From NCBI GenBank assembly GCA_016200545.1, contig JACQEO010000002.1, positions 1 through 40,790 on the forward strand: DNA of 40,790 nucleotides, given 5' to 3'. The stretch is from Deltaproteobacteria bacterium (lineage in GTDB: Bacteria > Desulfobacterota > Binatia > UTPRO1). The notes under the pieces are model-generated. The model ran no database searches. It saw only the letters and a list, made by a program, of their open reading frames with translations, and was not told the origin of the DNA. Numbering within the stretch: the first letter of the stretch is position 1; each line of letters starts with the position of its first letter. Positions 23,944-31,478 of this stretch are shown piece by piece. The translations under genes were made by a program, and so were the position numbers.

Positions 23944-24189
23944 ATGGCAAACGCGGTACGTCAGATCGAGTCCAAGGCGCTAAAGCTCTCGGCGGTCGAG
24001 CGGGCACGACTTGCGGAGCGCCTCATCTCGAGCCTCGATGAGGAACCAGATGCTGATGCGGAGGCGCAGTGGGTCCTCGAGGCCGAACGGCGCCTTGAGG
24101 AGCTTCACACCGGAAAGGTGAGAGGCCGGCCCGCCGCGAACGTCTTTCGCAAAGCCCGTTCAGCGGCGTTCACGCGCGCCACCGTCTAG
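23944..24189 (+). CDS. Addiction-module component protein (RelB/StbD-like)
   Basis: An 81-residue protein with the 'putative addiction module component' pattern: RQIESKALKLSAVERARLAE and RLISSLDEEPDADAEAQWVL, then EAERRLEELHTGKVRGRPAA and NVFRKARSAAF. These small proteins are usually the antitoxins of ParE/RelE-type toxins encoded directly downstream. No toxin follows here: its TAG stop (24187-24189) overlaps the stop of the convergent C45 gene (24186-24188). The ATG at 23944 is preferred to an earlier GTG (23926) because the family starts 'M....RQIE..AL.L'. An attC-like GTCTAGC begins at 24184 but does not continue. Confidence 0.8.
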   Translation: MANAVRQIESKALKLSAVERARLAERLISSLDEEPDADAEAQWVLEAERRLEELHTGKVRGRPAANVFRKARSAAFTRATV

Positions 24190-25877
24190 CGCGCCGGCGT
24201 TTCCGGCGTCGCGGCGGCGCGACGAGCTTGCGCATCCGCGTCCGGGCTCTCCGGGGCGAGCGTGACGACGTGCTGCCACGCGGCGCGCGCGCCCTCGACG
24301 TCGCCGGTGTCGGCGCGCGTCTCCGCGAGGCCGCGCCACGCGAGGTGGTCGTCGGTGCGCAAGGTGACGGCGCGCTCGTATTCCTCCGCCGCGGCCGTCG
24401 CATGTCCGGCGGCGCGCTCGCGCTCGGCGGTGCGTCGCAGCTCGACGCCGCGGAGCTGACGCTCGAAACCGCCGTCGGTGAGCAAGGCGTCGGCGGCGAC
24501 GTCGCTGCGCGCCTCGTCGGTGGGTGCGCCGCCGTGTGCGAGCCGGGCGCGCAGGTCGATCCGCCGGTACGCGCCGAGCGTGTGCGGGCCCTCGGAGACC
24601 CACAGCACGCCGGCGGTCAAGTCGGCGACCACCGAATGGGTCGCGATCAGGGCGTCGATCGCGTTGCGGTTGCCGAGCGGCAGCGGTGTGTCGCCGGCGG
24701 CGCTGCGATCGCGAAGCATCGCGATGGCGGTCGCGGGATCGATGTGGCCGTCGTTCCGTGCCACGAGCTCGCGCATCCGTGCCTCGCGGGCGAGCGTCGA
24801 GGTGTGCTGGCGCACGAACACGTCCTTGGGATCGGCGGCGAAGGTTGGCGTCGCGTAGTGGTTGGCGACGATCGTGACCGCCGGCGCGCGGCGCACCGCT
24901 GGCGCGCGGCCCGGCGCGCGCTCGATGACGGCGGACTCGCCGCTCGCGCCGTCGGCGAGGAGGAGCATGTGCGAGGCCATCGGCGCGTCGCGGGTGGCGA
25001 TCGCGATCGCCTCGTCCAGGTTGTGCGCCTCCTCGAGGATGGCGCGCGTCGTGAACACCACCGGCACGCCGGCGTTGTCGGGCGTGCCGGCGCGCGCGCC
25101 GTTGACGCTCACCCAGATCCCGGCCGCGTTCATGCCTGTGACGACGCCCGTCATGCCCGGCCACGCGATCGATGCGAAGGCGAGCCGCCCCTCGGGCTCG
25201 ACGATCTGCACCGTCTTCTCGACGTCGAACCACGGATCGACGTCGAGGTCGAAATTGCGGCCGACAATGGTGTGGCCGGGCGTCGCGCCGGCGCGCGTCG
25301 CCTCGCCGGAGGCGACGAAGGCCGTGCATCCGAGCAGCGGCGAGCGCTCGAAGGCGAGGGCGATGTCGTAGAGGGCGTGCAGGTAGACGAGGCGATGGTA
25401 GGGCGAGAGAAACGCCGGGCCGCGGTCGCCGTAGGCGACCGCTTCGCCGTAGATCTCGGCGCGTCGCGCCGGCGGGAAGCCGCGATCGACGTCGTGGTAG
25501 CGCGCGCGCACGACGGCGGTGAGGACGGTACGCAGCGCCGCCGACGGCACGAAGGTCGCGAAGAGGTCGAGCATGCGCAGGTCGCCCGCGACCATGAGCG
25601 GTGCGACGAGGCGTCCGTATCGATAGCCGAGCTGTACCGGCTCGCCGCGGACGTGCGTCACCCAAAGTGCGCCGCGGCGCTCGAGCGACGACGCCCCGAC
25701 CCAGGTGACGCCGTCGGCGAAGCGCAGCCGTTCGGCGCGCGGCGCCGGCACGTCGGGCGGTACGATGCGCGTCGCGCGGTCGAACACCAGCGCACCGCCG
25801 GCGAAGCCGACCGCGACCAGGACGAGCGCACGCACCCAGCGTCGACGCCGCGCGCGCGGGACGGCTCCAGCGGCCAC
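24186..25877 (-). CDS. C45-family autoproteolytic acyltransferase/hydrolase with TPR tail
   Basis: A 563-residue N-terminal-nucleophile-type enzyme. A basic, hydrophobic N-terminus (WVRALVLVAVGFAGGALVF, about 14-32) anchors or exports it. LLGCTAFVASG places the probable catalytic Cys at 184, where self-cleavage would expose it. VGRNFDLDVDPWFDVEKTVQ, MTGVVTGMNAAGIWVSVNG and VANHYATP are typical of acyl-CoA:6-aminopenicillanic-acid-acyltransferase-like proteins. The last 80 residues look like a TPR pair (AAAEEYERAVTLRTDDHLAW). Such proteins occur in flexirubin/aryl-polyene-type clusters, possibly attaching the product to an amine or lipid (inference). GTG 25877 is the only start close to the exporter gene, 40 bases away. 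It is last in the operon. Confidence 0.75.
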   Translation of the reverse strand: MAAGAVPRARRRRWVRALVLVAVGFAGGALVFDRATRIVPPDVPAPRAERLRFADGVTWVGASSLERRGALWVTHVRGEPVQLGYRYGRLVAPLMVAGDLRMLDLFATFVPSAALRTVLTAVVRARYHDVDRGFPPARRAEIYGEAVAYGDRGPAFLSPYHRLVYLHALYDIALAFERSPLLGCTAFVASGEATRAGATPGHTIVGRNFDLDVDPWFDVEKTVQIVEPEGRLAFASIAWPGMTGVVTGMNAAGIWVSVNGARAGTPDNAGVPVVFTTRAILEEAHNLDEAIAIATRDAPMASHMLLLADGASGESAVIERAPGRAPAVRRAPAVTIVANHYATPTFAADPKDVFVRQHTSTLAREARMRELVARNDGHIDPATAIAMLRDRSAAGDTPLPLGNRNAIDALIATHSVVADLTAGVLWVSEGPHTLGAYRRIDLRARLAHGGAPTDEARSDVAADALLTDGGFERQLRGVELRRTAERERAAGHATAAAEEYERAVTLRTDDHLAWRGLAETRADTGDVEGARAAWQHVVTLAPESPDADAQARRAAATPETPAR

Positions 25878-25917
25878 GCCGTGGCTCTACCAAACGACCG
25901 CGCGGCCCGCCATTGCG

Positions 25918-28443
25918 TCAGCGCGCCGAGCGACCGCGCGCTACGACGGCGACGAACGCCGGCAGAAGACAGATCGCGGCGGCGAAGGCGAAGGCGATCG
26001 CGGTCATCGCCAGCCATCCGAGTCCGGCGAGGCCGCGGTAGCGCGAGACGGCGAGGAAGCCGAAGCCCGTCATGGTGGTGAGCGTCGTCAGCGCCATGGC
26101 GCGGCCGACGAGCCTGGTCGAGGTGCCGAGCTCATGCCCTTCGCGCCAGCGCTGGACGACGTAGACGCAATAGTCAACGCCGATGCCGAGCGTCAACGGC
26201 AGGACGATGAGGTTGATCGGCGTGAACGCGATGCCGGCCAGGTACATCGCCTCGAGCATCCCGAGCACCACCACGACCGTCGGCAGCATCACCGCCAGCG
26301 CCAAGGTCACCGAGCGTAGTTGGAGGAGGACGATCGCGACGTTGAGGACGAGGCTCGCGATCGTGAAGCCGACGAGCTCGCGGGCGATGACGGTGTCGAG
26401 CGCCGCCTCCATGAGCGATCGGCCGGTGACGACGACGTCGTCGCCGACGTCGACGTCGGCGCGCAGGCGATCGTGAATGGCGGCGAGACTCGCGCCGGGC
26501 GCCGGCGTGAACATGACGACGAGTGTGACGCCCGCGGCCGTGCGGTGCAGGTGGCGTGCGACGAGCGGCCGCAGCCACGGCGCATCGAGGTCGCGTGGCA
26601 GCGCCGTGTCGCTCGGCTGCAAGGCGGCTTCCGCGTCGGCGAAGGCGTCGACGCGAAAGCGTTGGCGTACGAGCTCGGCGTGGAGCGCGTCGTGGGCGCG
26701 TGCGAGCGGCAGCTGCGCGAAGGCCGCGCGCCGCTTCGCCTCGGTCGCGCGCGACGGGAGGAACGTGGTGAGCGCCTGATAGCCGTCGATCGCGAGCGTC
26801 GCGTCGTTGCGCGGCTCGTGCTGCGCGTCGTCGCGACGCTCGCGCTGCGCGTCGGGTTGCGCGCGTCGCGCCTCGAGCCAGGCGACGACCTGCTCCTCGC
26901 GCGCGAGCGCGGCCTCGAGGTCGGGAGCGACGACGACGGCGTGCGCCTGGGGAGCGAGACCGCCGAACTTCTCCTGCATGGCGTCCTCGGCCTCGGCGGC
27001 GCGCGAGTCGGTGGCGCGCAGGTGGAGCACGTTGGCGTCCACCGGTAGCGGCGGGCGAAAGACCAGCCATCCGACGACGATCGCGGCGGTGACCGCGAGC
27101 GCGGGCGCGGGATGGCGCGCGGAGGCGCCGGCGACGGCACCCAGACGAGGGGCGTCGAGCGTCGCCGGCGTGTGATCGGCGAGGCGGCCCGGAAAGGTCG
27201 CGACCAGCGCCGGCAGGACGATGAAGGTATTGGCGATGTTGACCAGCATGCCGATCGCGGTCAGCACGCCGATCTGGCGCACCGCCGACATCGCCGAGAA
27301 GGCGATCACCGCGAACGCCGCCGCCGTCGTCGTCGACGCGACGACGTTGGCGACGCCGAGGCCGGCGCAGGTGCGCGCGATCGCCTCGGCGAGCGGCGCC
27401 CGCCGGCGCTCCTCGACGAGGCGGGAGTAGAAATAGATCACCGAGTCGATGGCGAGTCCGTAGAAGATCGCGGCGAAGCACAGCGAGAGCGCGTTCAGCT
27501 GGCGGTAGACGATCACCGAGGTCGCGAAGGCGAACAGCGAGCCCGCCGCGAGCTGATAGCCGATCAGCGGCAGGATGCCGAGGTTGCGGAAGCCGATTTG
27601 GAAGATCGCGATCACGCCGACGAAGGCAAGGAGCGTGTAGCGGAAGACGTCGCGCTGGATGAGGCGCGCGTCCTCCTGCGCGTGCGCGTGCGCGCCGCCG
27701 TGCTGAATACGGAGCGCGGCGAAGGCGGGATCGGTGCGCACCTCGTGCTCCACGGCGGCGAAGCCGTCGAACAGCTGCGCCGTGAAGATGCCGTCGAACG
27801 GCGAGCCCTTGGGTTCGAGGAGCATGATGCCGGCGCTGCCGTCGGGCGCGAGAATGTGGGGGTCGGTGGCGGTGGCGAGCGGGTCGGCGTAGCGCGCGCG
27901 GATCGTCTGGCCGGCGACGAGCGCGAGACCGAGCGGGTCGCGGCGGAGGTGCGCGGTCAGCTCGCCGCCGCTCGGCATGGCGAGGAGCTTCTTCGTCTGC
28001 GCGAGCGCGGTCGCGATCGCGTCGGGCTCGAGGCGTGCGGCGAGATCGCCGAGGCGTTCCGCGGGAACGATCGCCGGCACGTGGAGCGGATCGAGGAAAG
28101 GCACGTCGGCGGCGGCGTCGATGTCGGCGATCACGCTCGCGATCTGCGGCAGCGCGCGGTATCCGGCGGCGAGCCGGTCGATGGCGCGGCCGAGGTCGGG
28201 GCCGCTGACACCCGAGACCAGGACCGGCGCCGTTTGCAGCGCGCCGAAGGTCTCGAGGAACTGCTTGTAGTCGTCGAACGCCGCCGTTCCCGTCGGCAAC
28301 GTCGAGAGCAGGTCGACGTCGAGCCGGAGCTGCGTGAGCGAGAGCAGGCTCGCGAGCGTCAATACCGCCGAGCCGAGGAGCACCGCGCGCCGGTGGCCGA
28401 CGGCGAACGCCCCGATCCTGCCGGCGACGCTCGGAGGGCTCAC
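25918..28443 (-). CDS. MMPL/RND-family exporter
   Basis: An 841-residue inner-membrane transporter with the duplicated RND layout: TM1 near residue 20, a periplasmic loop, TM2-6 (about 265-420), a second loop (about 450-675) and TM8-12 (about 685-835). LAIDSVIYFYSRLVEERR and LGIGVDYCVYVVQRWREG are the two matching proton-relay helices (TM4 and TM10) with their conserved Asp. MMPL proteins of this type move lipids or polyene esters from the inner membrane towards the outer membrane, here together with the LolA-like protein and lipoprotein encoded upstream. The GTG start overlaps the lipoprotein stop. The loop from about 520 to 560 is unusually Arg-, Asp- and Gln-rich. Confidence 0.85.
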   Translation of the reverse strand: MSPPSVAGRIGAFAVGHRRAVLLGSAVLTLASLLSLTQLRLDVDLLSTLPTGTAAFDDYKQFLETFGALQTAPVLVSGVSGPDLGRAIDRLAAGYRALPQIASVIADIDAAADVPFLDPLHVPAIVPAERLGDLAARLEPDAIATALAQTKKLLAMPSGGELTAHLRRDPLGLALVAGQTIRARYADPLATATDPHILAPDGSAGIMLLEPKGSPFDGIFTAQLFDGFAAVEHEVRTDPAFAALRIQHGGAHAHAQEDARLIQRDVFRYTLLAFVGVIAIFQIGFRNLGILPLIGYQLAAGSLFAFATSVIVYRQLNALSLCFAAIFYGLAIDSVIYFYSRLVEERRRAPLAEAIARTCAGLGVANVVASTTTAAAFAVIAFSAMSAVRQIGVLTAIGMLVNIANTFIVLPALVATFPGRLADHTPATLDAPRLGAVAGASARHPAPALAVTAAIVVGWLVFRPPLPVDANVLHLRATDSRAAEAEDAMQEKFGGLAPQAHAVVVAPDLEAALAREEQVVAWLEARRAQPDAQRERRDDAQHEPRNDATLAIDGYQALTTFLPSRATEAKRRAAFAQLPLARAHDALHAELVRQRFRVDAFADAEAALQPSDTALPRDLDAPWLRPLVARHLHRTAAGVTLVVMFTPAPGASLAAIHDRLRADVDVGDDVVVTGRSLMEAALDTVIARELVGFTIASLVLNVAIVLLQLRSVTLALAVMLPTVVVVLGMLEAMYLAGIAFTPINLIVLPLTLGIGVDYCVYVVQRWREGHELGTSTRLVGRAMALTTLTTMTGFGFLAVSRYRGLAGLGWLAMTAIAFAFAAAICLLPAFVAVVARGRSAR

Positions 28444-29159
28444 GAGCGCGGCGCGGCGGCTCTGCGCACGCGCTGCACGCGGATCGCCATGCTGGCGCCG
28501 CTTGCCGGATCCTCGATGAGCAGCGACCCGGGAGAGGCGTTCGGATCGTCGCCGCGGTAGTCGTCGTAGGTCGCGACGAGGAGGCGGCTGCCGTCGTCGC
28601 GCACGTACTCCTCGCGGAGCGGGCGCAGGCGCTCATCGACGGTCACGCGCGCGACCAGCGTCGGCCCAACTTTGCAGGCGACCGTCGCCGGCGCCGCGCC
28701 GCTGCACGCGTCGGCGCGTGCCTTCGGACGGAAGAGGAGCGCCAGCGCGACGATCATGCGATCGGAGACGGCGACCGTCGGATCGGTGAGCGTGCGCAGG
28801 TCGATCGTGCCGTCGGTGGTCTGTCGGCGCAGCGGCAAGTCGAGGGTGTACGAGTCGCCGTGGATCGCGAGGTCGAGGACGGTCATGCCGAACGCCGACA
28901 GCACCTGGAGCCGGATCGCGCCCGTGGAATCGATCGCGAGATAGGCAGGTGAGGGAAGGGGGCTCGCGTGATCGGTGCCGGCGAGACGCACCGTCATCGA
29001 GAGCCGCAGCCCGCGCGTCGCGTCCTCGCGGCGCGCCAGTGCGGCGAGGATCGCGGACGGCGGCGCGGCGTGGAGCGCGCGCCGACGCGCGGCCTGCGGA
29101 GCGATGCAGCCGGCGACGAGGGCGACGAGAGCGCAGAGCGCCACCGTGCCGCGTGTCAC
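28440..29159 (-). CDS. DUF3261-like outer-membrane lipoprotein
   Basis: A 239-residue lipoprotein: TVALCALVALVAGC is the signal with a VAGC lipobox (Cys18). The mature part has the LolB/DUF3261-like pattern RLSMTVRLAGTD, then IRLQVLSAFGMTVLDLAI, with GDSYTLDLPL. DUF3261 proteins accompany LolA-like and MMPL proteins in aryl-polyene clusters and are thought to receive the product at the outer membrane. The start GTG 29159 overlaps the dehydratase stop, and its own stop overlaps the exporter start. Earlier in-frame codons up to 29330 belong to the neighbouring gene in another frame. Confidence 0.7.
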   Translation of the reverse strand: MTRGTVALCALVALVAGCIAPQAARRRALHAAPPSAILAALARREDATRGLRLSMTVRLAGTDHASPLPSPAYLAIDSTGAIRLQVLSAFGMTVLDLAIHGDSYTLDLPLRRQTTDGTIDLRTLTDPTVAVSDRMIVALALLFRPKARADACSGAAPATVACKVGPTLVARVTVDERLRPLREEYVRDDGSRLLVATYDDYRGDDPNASPGSLLIEDPASGASMAIRVQRVRRAAAPRS

Positions 29160-29605
29160 GCCCCGGCGCTCCGGAGCGGCGCGAACGCCAAGGTCAGGAT
29201 CGCCGTCGCACACAGCTGGCCGCCCGCCGTCGCGCGGCCATGGATGCGCGCCATGTCCGCGTAGCGCCGCGTGACCGTGATCTCGACGATCAGCATGTCG
29301 CCGGCGCGCGCCGGGGCGCTCACCTCGCAACGATCGATCGCCGCCAACACCGCTCTCTCACGCGCGCGCAGCGCCGGCTCGCGGCGCATGAGGACGAGGC
29401 CCGCTCCTTGCGCCATCGCCTCGACGACGAGGATCGGGGAGAGGACGCCTGCGCTGCTGACCAGGGGATCGCCGACGGTGATCCCCTTGCTGAAGCGGCC
29501 GCTCTGCGCGTCGATCGCGAGGATGCGATCGAGCAGCAGAAAGGGGGCGGCGTGCGGCAGGAAGTCGGCGGCGAGGTCACCGGCCTCGGGGAGGCGCGCG
29601 CTCAC
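29156..29605 (-). CDS. Hotdog-fold 3-hydroxyacyl-ACP dehydratase (FabA/FabZ-like)
   Basis: A 149-residue hotdog protein. FLPHAAPFLLLDRILAID (about 15-32) is the FabZ-type opening with the catalytic-site His in LPHxxPFLLLDR. SPILVVEAMAQGAGLVLMRR is the central helix carrying the catalytic acidic residue (VEAMAQ). The rest (GDMLIVEITVTRRYADMARI) forms the sheet. It would remove water from the beta-hydroxy intermediate made by the FabG-like enzyme during polyene chain building. It overlaps the LolA-like gene upstream and the lipoprotein gene downstream by four bases each (GTGA). Confidence 0.85.
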   Translation of the reverse strand: MSARLPEAGDLAADFLPHAAPFLLLDRILAIDAQSGRFSKGITVGDPLVSSAGVLSPILVVEAMAQGAGLVLMRREPALRARERAVLAAIDRCEVSAPARAGDMLIVEITVTRRYADMARIHGRATAGGQLCATAILTLAFAPLRSAGA

Positions 29606-30231
29606 GACGCGGGCCTCGCCGGCGGCGACGCCGTCGCGGGGAGCGGGCGGAGGTGGATCGTCGTGCGGTCGCCGCCGCGCTCGCGCAGCACCACATCGGT
29701 CGCGAACGGACCATCGGACGCGAAGCGCAGCGCGATCTCGCTGAACGGGGCGGCCGCGTCGTCGGGCCAGAGCGTCACCGCGTCGGGTCCGTGCCACTCC
29801 TCGCGAAATTGCTCCGGCCCACGGCCCCCGAGCATCAGGTCGGTGAGCACGTGGCCGAAGCGGGTGAATCCGGAGAACTCCGGGGGGACGGCGACGGCGG
29901 TCCCCTGGGCGTCGAGCACGGTGAGCGTGTCGCCGTCGACGGCGATCGTCATCGCTTCCGGCGTCGTGAGCGCGAGGCGCATGTGATCGGGGGCGCGAAA
30001 CTCGATCGTGCCGCTCGCGCGCAGCACCTCGTCGACGAGGGAGACCTCGCGCTCTTGCTCGAAGATCGCCCGCGAGCTCGTGACCGGGGGAAAGCGCTGG
30101 GCGCGTGCCGCGAGGGAGTGCGGCGGCGCCTCCGCGGCGCCCGCGAGATGCCCGCACCACGGCGCGCCGCCGCGCGCCGCGAGCGCGCCCGCGACGAGAA
30201 CGACGAGAGCGCGAGCGGTTCGCATCGTCAC
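29602..30231 (-). CDS. LolA-like periplasmic carrier protein
   Basis: A 209-residue exported protein with a signal-like start (TARALVVLVAGALAARGG) and a LolA/LolB-type core: VTSSRAIFEQEREVSLVDEV, ASGTIEFRAPDHMRLALTTP and FTRFGHVLTDLMLGG. Related proteins in aryl-polyene operons are believed to ferry the hydrophobic product across the periplasm between the MMPL exporter and an outer-membrane lipoprotein. The start is GTG 30231 (overlapping the ketosynthase stop as GTGA, like its neighbours) or ATG 30225. It sits among genes for chain synthesis, showing that synthesis and export are co-expressed. Confidence 0.75.
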   Translation of the reverse strand: MTMRTARALVVLVAGALAARGGAPWCGHLAGAAEAPPHSLAARAQRFPPVTSSRAIFEQEREVSLVDEVLRASGTIEFRAPDHMRLALTTPEAMTIAVDGDTLTVLDAQGTAVAVPPEFSGFTRFGHVLTDLMLGGRGPEQFREEWHGPDAVTLWPDDAAAPFSEIALRFASDGPFATDVVLRERGGDRTTIHLRPLPATASPPARPAS

Positions 30232-31478
30232 GGACGCGCCAGGAGGAGCGTCGTGCAGGCGCCGCCGCGCGCCGTCCCGGAAACCAGGGTGGCGCGCAGC
30301 GCGCCCGGTGCGGGCGTGTCGGCGGTGACGAGTCGAAGCGTGCAGGACAGATCGGGCCGGCGGAGGGCGGCGAGCGGCGGCACGGCGCAATCGCGCAGCG
30401 CCAGCGCCGCGACCGCGACGCTGAAGGCGCCGGCGCCGCCGAACTCGCCGATCGCGCCCTTCACCGAGGTGACGAGCGCGCGCGGGGCGCTCTCGCCGAG
30501 GAGCGCGGCGAGGTGCGCGGCCTCGAAGGCGTCGAGGTCGCGCGTCGAGTTGGCGCAGGACACGATGAGATCGATCTCGTCGACGCCGCGGAGCGCCCGC
30601 AACTGCTCGGCCGTCGCCCGCGGCGCCGCCGCTGTCGCCCGTGGCCAGAGATGCGGGGACGACGGCACCGTCTGTGCCGCGTGCCCCACGAGCTCGGCGT
30701 ACGGGACGGCGCCGCGCGCCCGCGCGTGCTCGACGCGCTCGAGCACGAGCATCGCCGCGCCCTCGCCCATCACCATGCCGTTCCGGTCTTGGTCGAACGG
30801 GCTCGACCATTCGTGCCCGGCCGCGGCGCCGCCTTTTCGTCGGCGTCCCGGGGAGAGGACCCCGAGATCCTTGCTCACGTGGAAGAGCACGGGCGAGATC
30901 TCGTCGCCGCCGCCGGCGAGGACGACGTCGGCGCGGCCGCAGACGATGGTGTCGTACGCGAGCGCCAATGCCGCCTCGCCCGAAATCTCGTTGTGGCACA
31001 CGGTGAAGTTCGGGCCGCGCAGCCCGAGCTCGATCGCGACGTAGCCCGCCGGGGCGTTGAGGACGAGGTTCGGAAAGAGCATCGGGTTCGCCAGCGCCGG
31101 CCCCTTGGCGATCAGGCCGTTGAGGAACGCCTCGGTCTCGAGCAGGTTGCCGTAGGCGGCGCCGACGACGACCCCCATCGCCTCCGCCGCCGCGGCTATC
31201 GGCGCGAACGCGGCGTCGGCGAGCGCCATGCGGCACGCGCTCACGACCATTTGCGAGAAGCGATCCATGCGTCGCAGGGCGGCGGGCTTGATGTGCTCCT
31301 TCGGCTGCCAGTCGCGGACGCGCGCCGCCGTACCCGGTGGTGCCGGGCCGGTGTCGAACCAGTCGATGGGAACGATGCCGCTCGCGCCCGCGCACACGCG
31401 TTCCCAGAAGAGCGGCAGGGGCCCGAGCGGGCTCACCATGCCGACGCCGGTCACGACGACGCGCGGCAGCTCACGCAC
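30228..31478 (-). CDS. Ketosynthase-like chain-length factor (inactive site)
   Basis: A 416-residue thiolase-fold protein aligned end to end with the ketosynthase encoded just upstream. All three catalytic positions are changed: the nucleophile Cys is Glu164 (TVCHNEISG), the first His is Asn310 (SCANSTRD in place of NAHGTG), and the second is Glu345 (KGAIGEFGGAG in place of KGAVGH). The fold motifs remain (GVVVGAAYGN, GMVMGEGAAMLVLE). This is the pattern of KS-beta/chain-length factors in type II PKS and aryl-polyene systems, where the partner forms a heterodimer with the active KS and sets chain length. It overlaps the active KS gene by 8 bases, which favours equal production. Confidence 0.85.
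   Translation of the reverse strand: MRELPRVVVTGVGMVSPLGPLPLFWERVCAGASGIVPIDWFDTGPAPPGTAARVRDWQPKEHIKPAALRRMDRFSQMVVSACRMALADAAFAPIAAAAEAMGVVVGAAYGNLLETEAFLNGLIAKGPALANPMLFPNLVLNAPAGYVAIELGLRGPNFTVCHNEISGEAALALAYDTIVCGRADVVLAGGGDEISPVLFHVSKDLGVLSPGRRRKGGAAAGHEWSSPFDQDRNGMVMGEGAAMLVLERVEHARARGAVPYAELVGHAAQTVPSSPHLWPRATAAAPRATAEQLRALRGVDEIDLIVSCANSTRDLDAFEAAHLAALLGESAPRALVTSVKGAIGEFGGAGAFSVAVAALALRDCAVPPLAALRRPDLSCTLRLVTADTPAPGALRATLVSGTARGGACTTLLLARP

Larger units (their letters stand above)
19624..24190 (+). mobile_element. Integron-type gene-cassette array without integrase (CALIN-like)
   Basis: Small genes, nearly all on the plus strand, alternate with sites showing the attC ends RYYYAAC and GTTRRRY at 20229-20327, 20798-20860, 22306-22364, 22794-22860 and 23822-23888, plus a truncated one at 21703 and an edge remnant at 19624. 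Start codons lie 6-56 bases after a GTTRRRY core. Stop codons at 21706, 22309 and 22797 fall inside the RYYYAAC core. The GC content is visibly below that of both flanks. Contents are typical of chromosomal integrons: toxin-antitoxin genes and unknown short proteins. No tyrosine recombinase is in the window, hence CALIN-like. The right edge is the stop codon at 24189, abutting a biosynthetic gene. Confidence 0.8.

Noticed and set aside
24228..28560. Long plus-strand open frames (617 and 482 codons) opposite the C45, MMPL and lipoprotein genes
   Set aside because: Low-complexity Arg-rich translations with no family motifs, while the opposite strand carries clear families.
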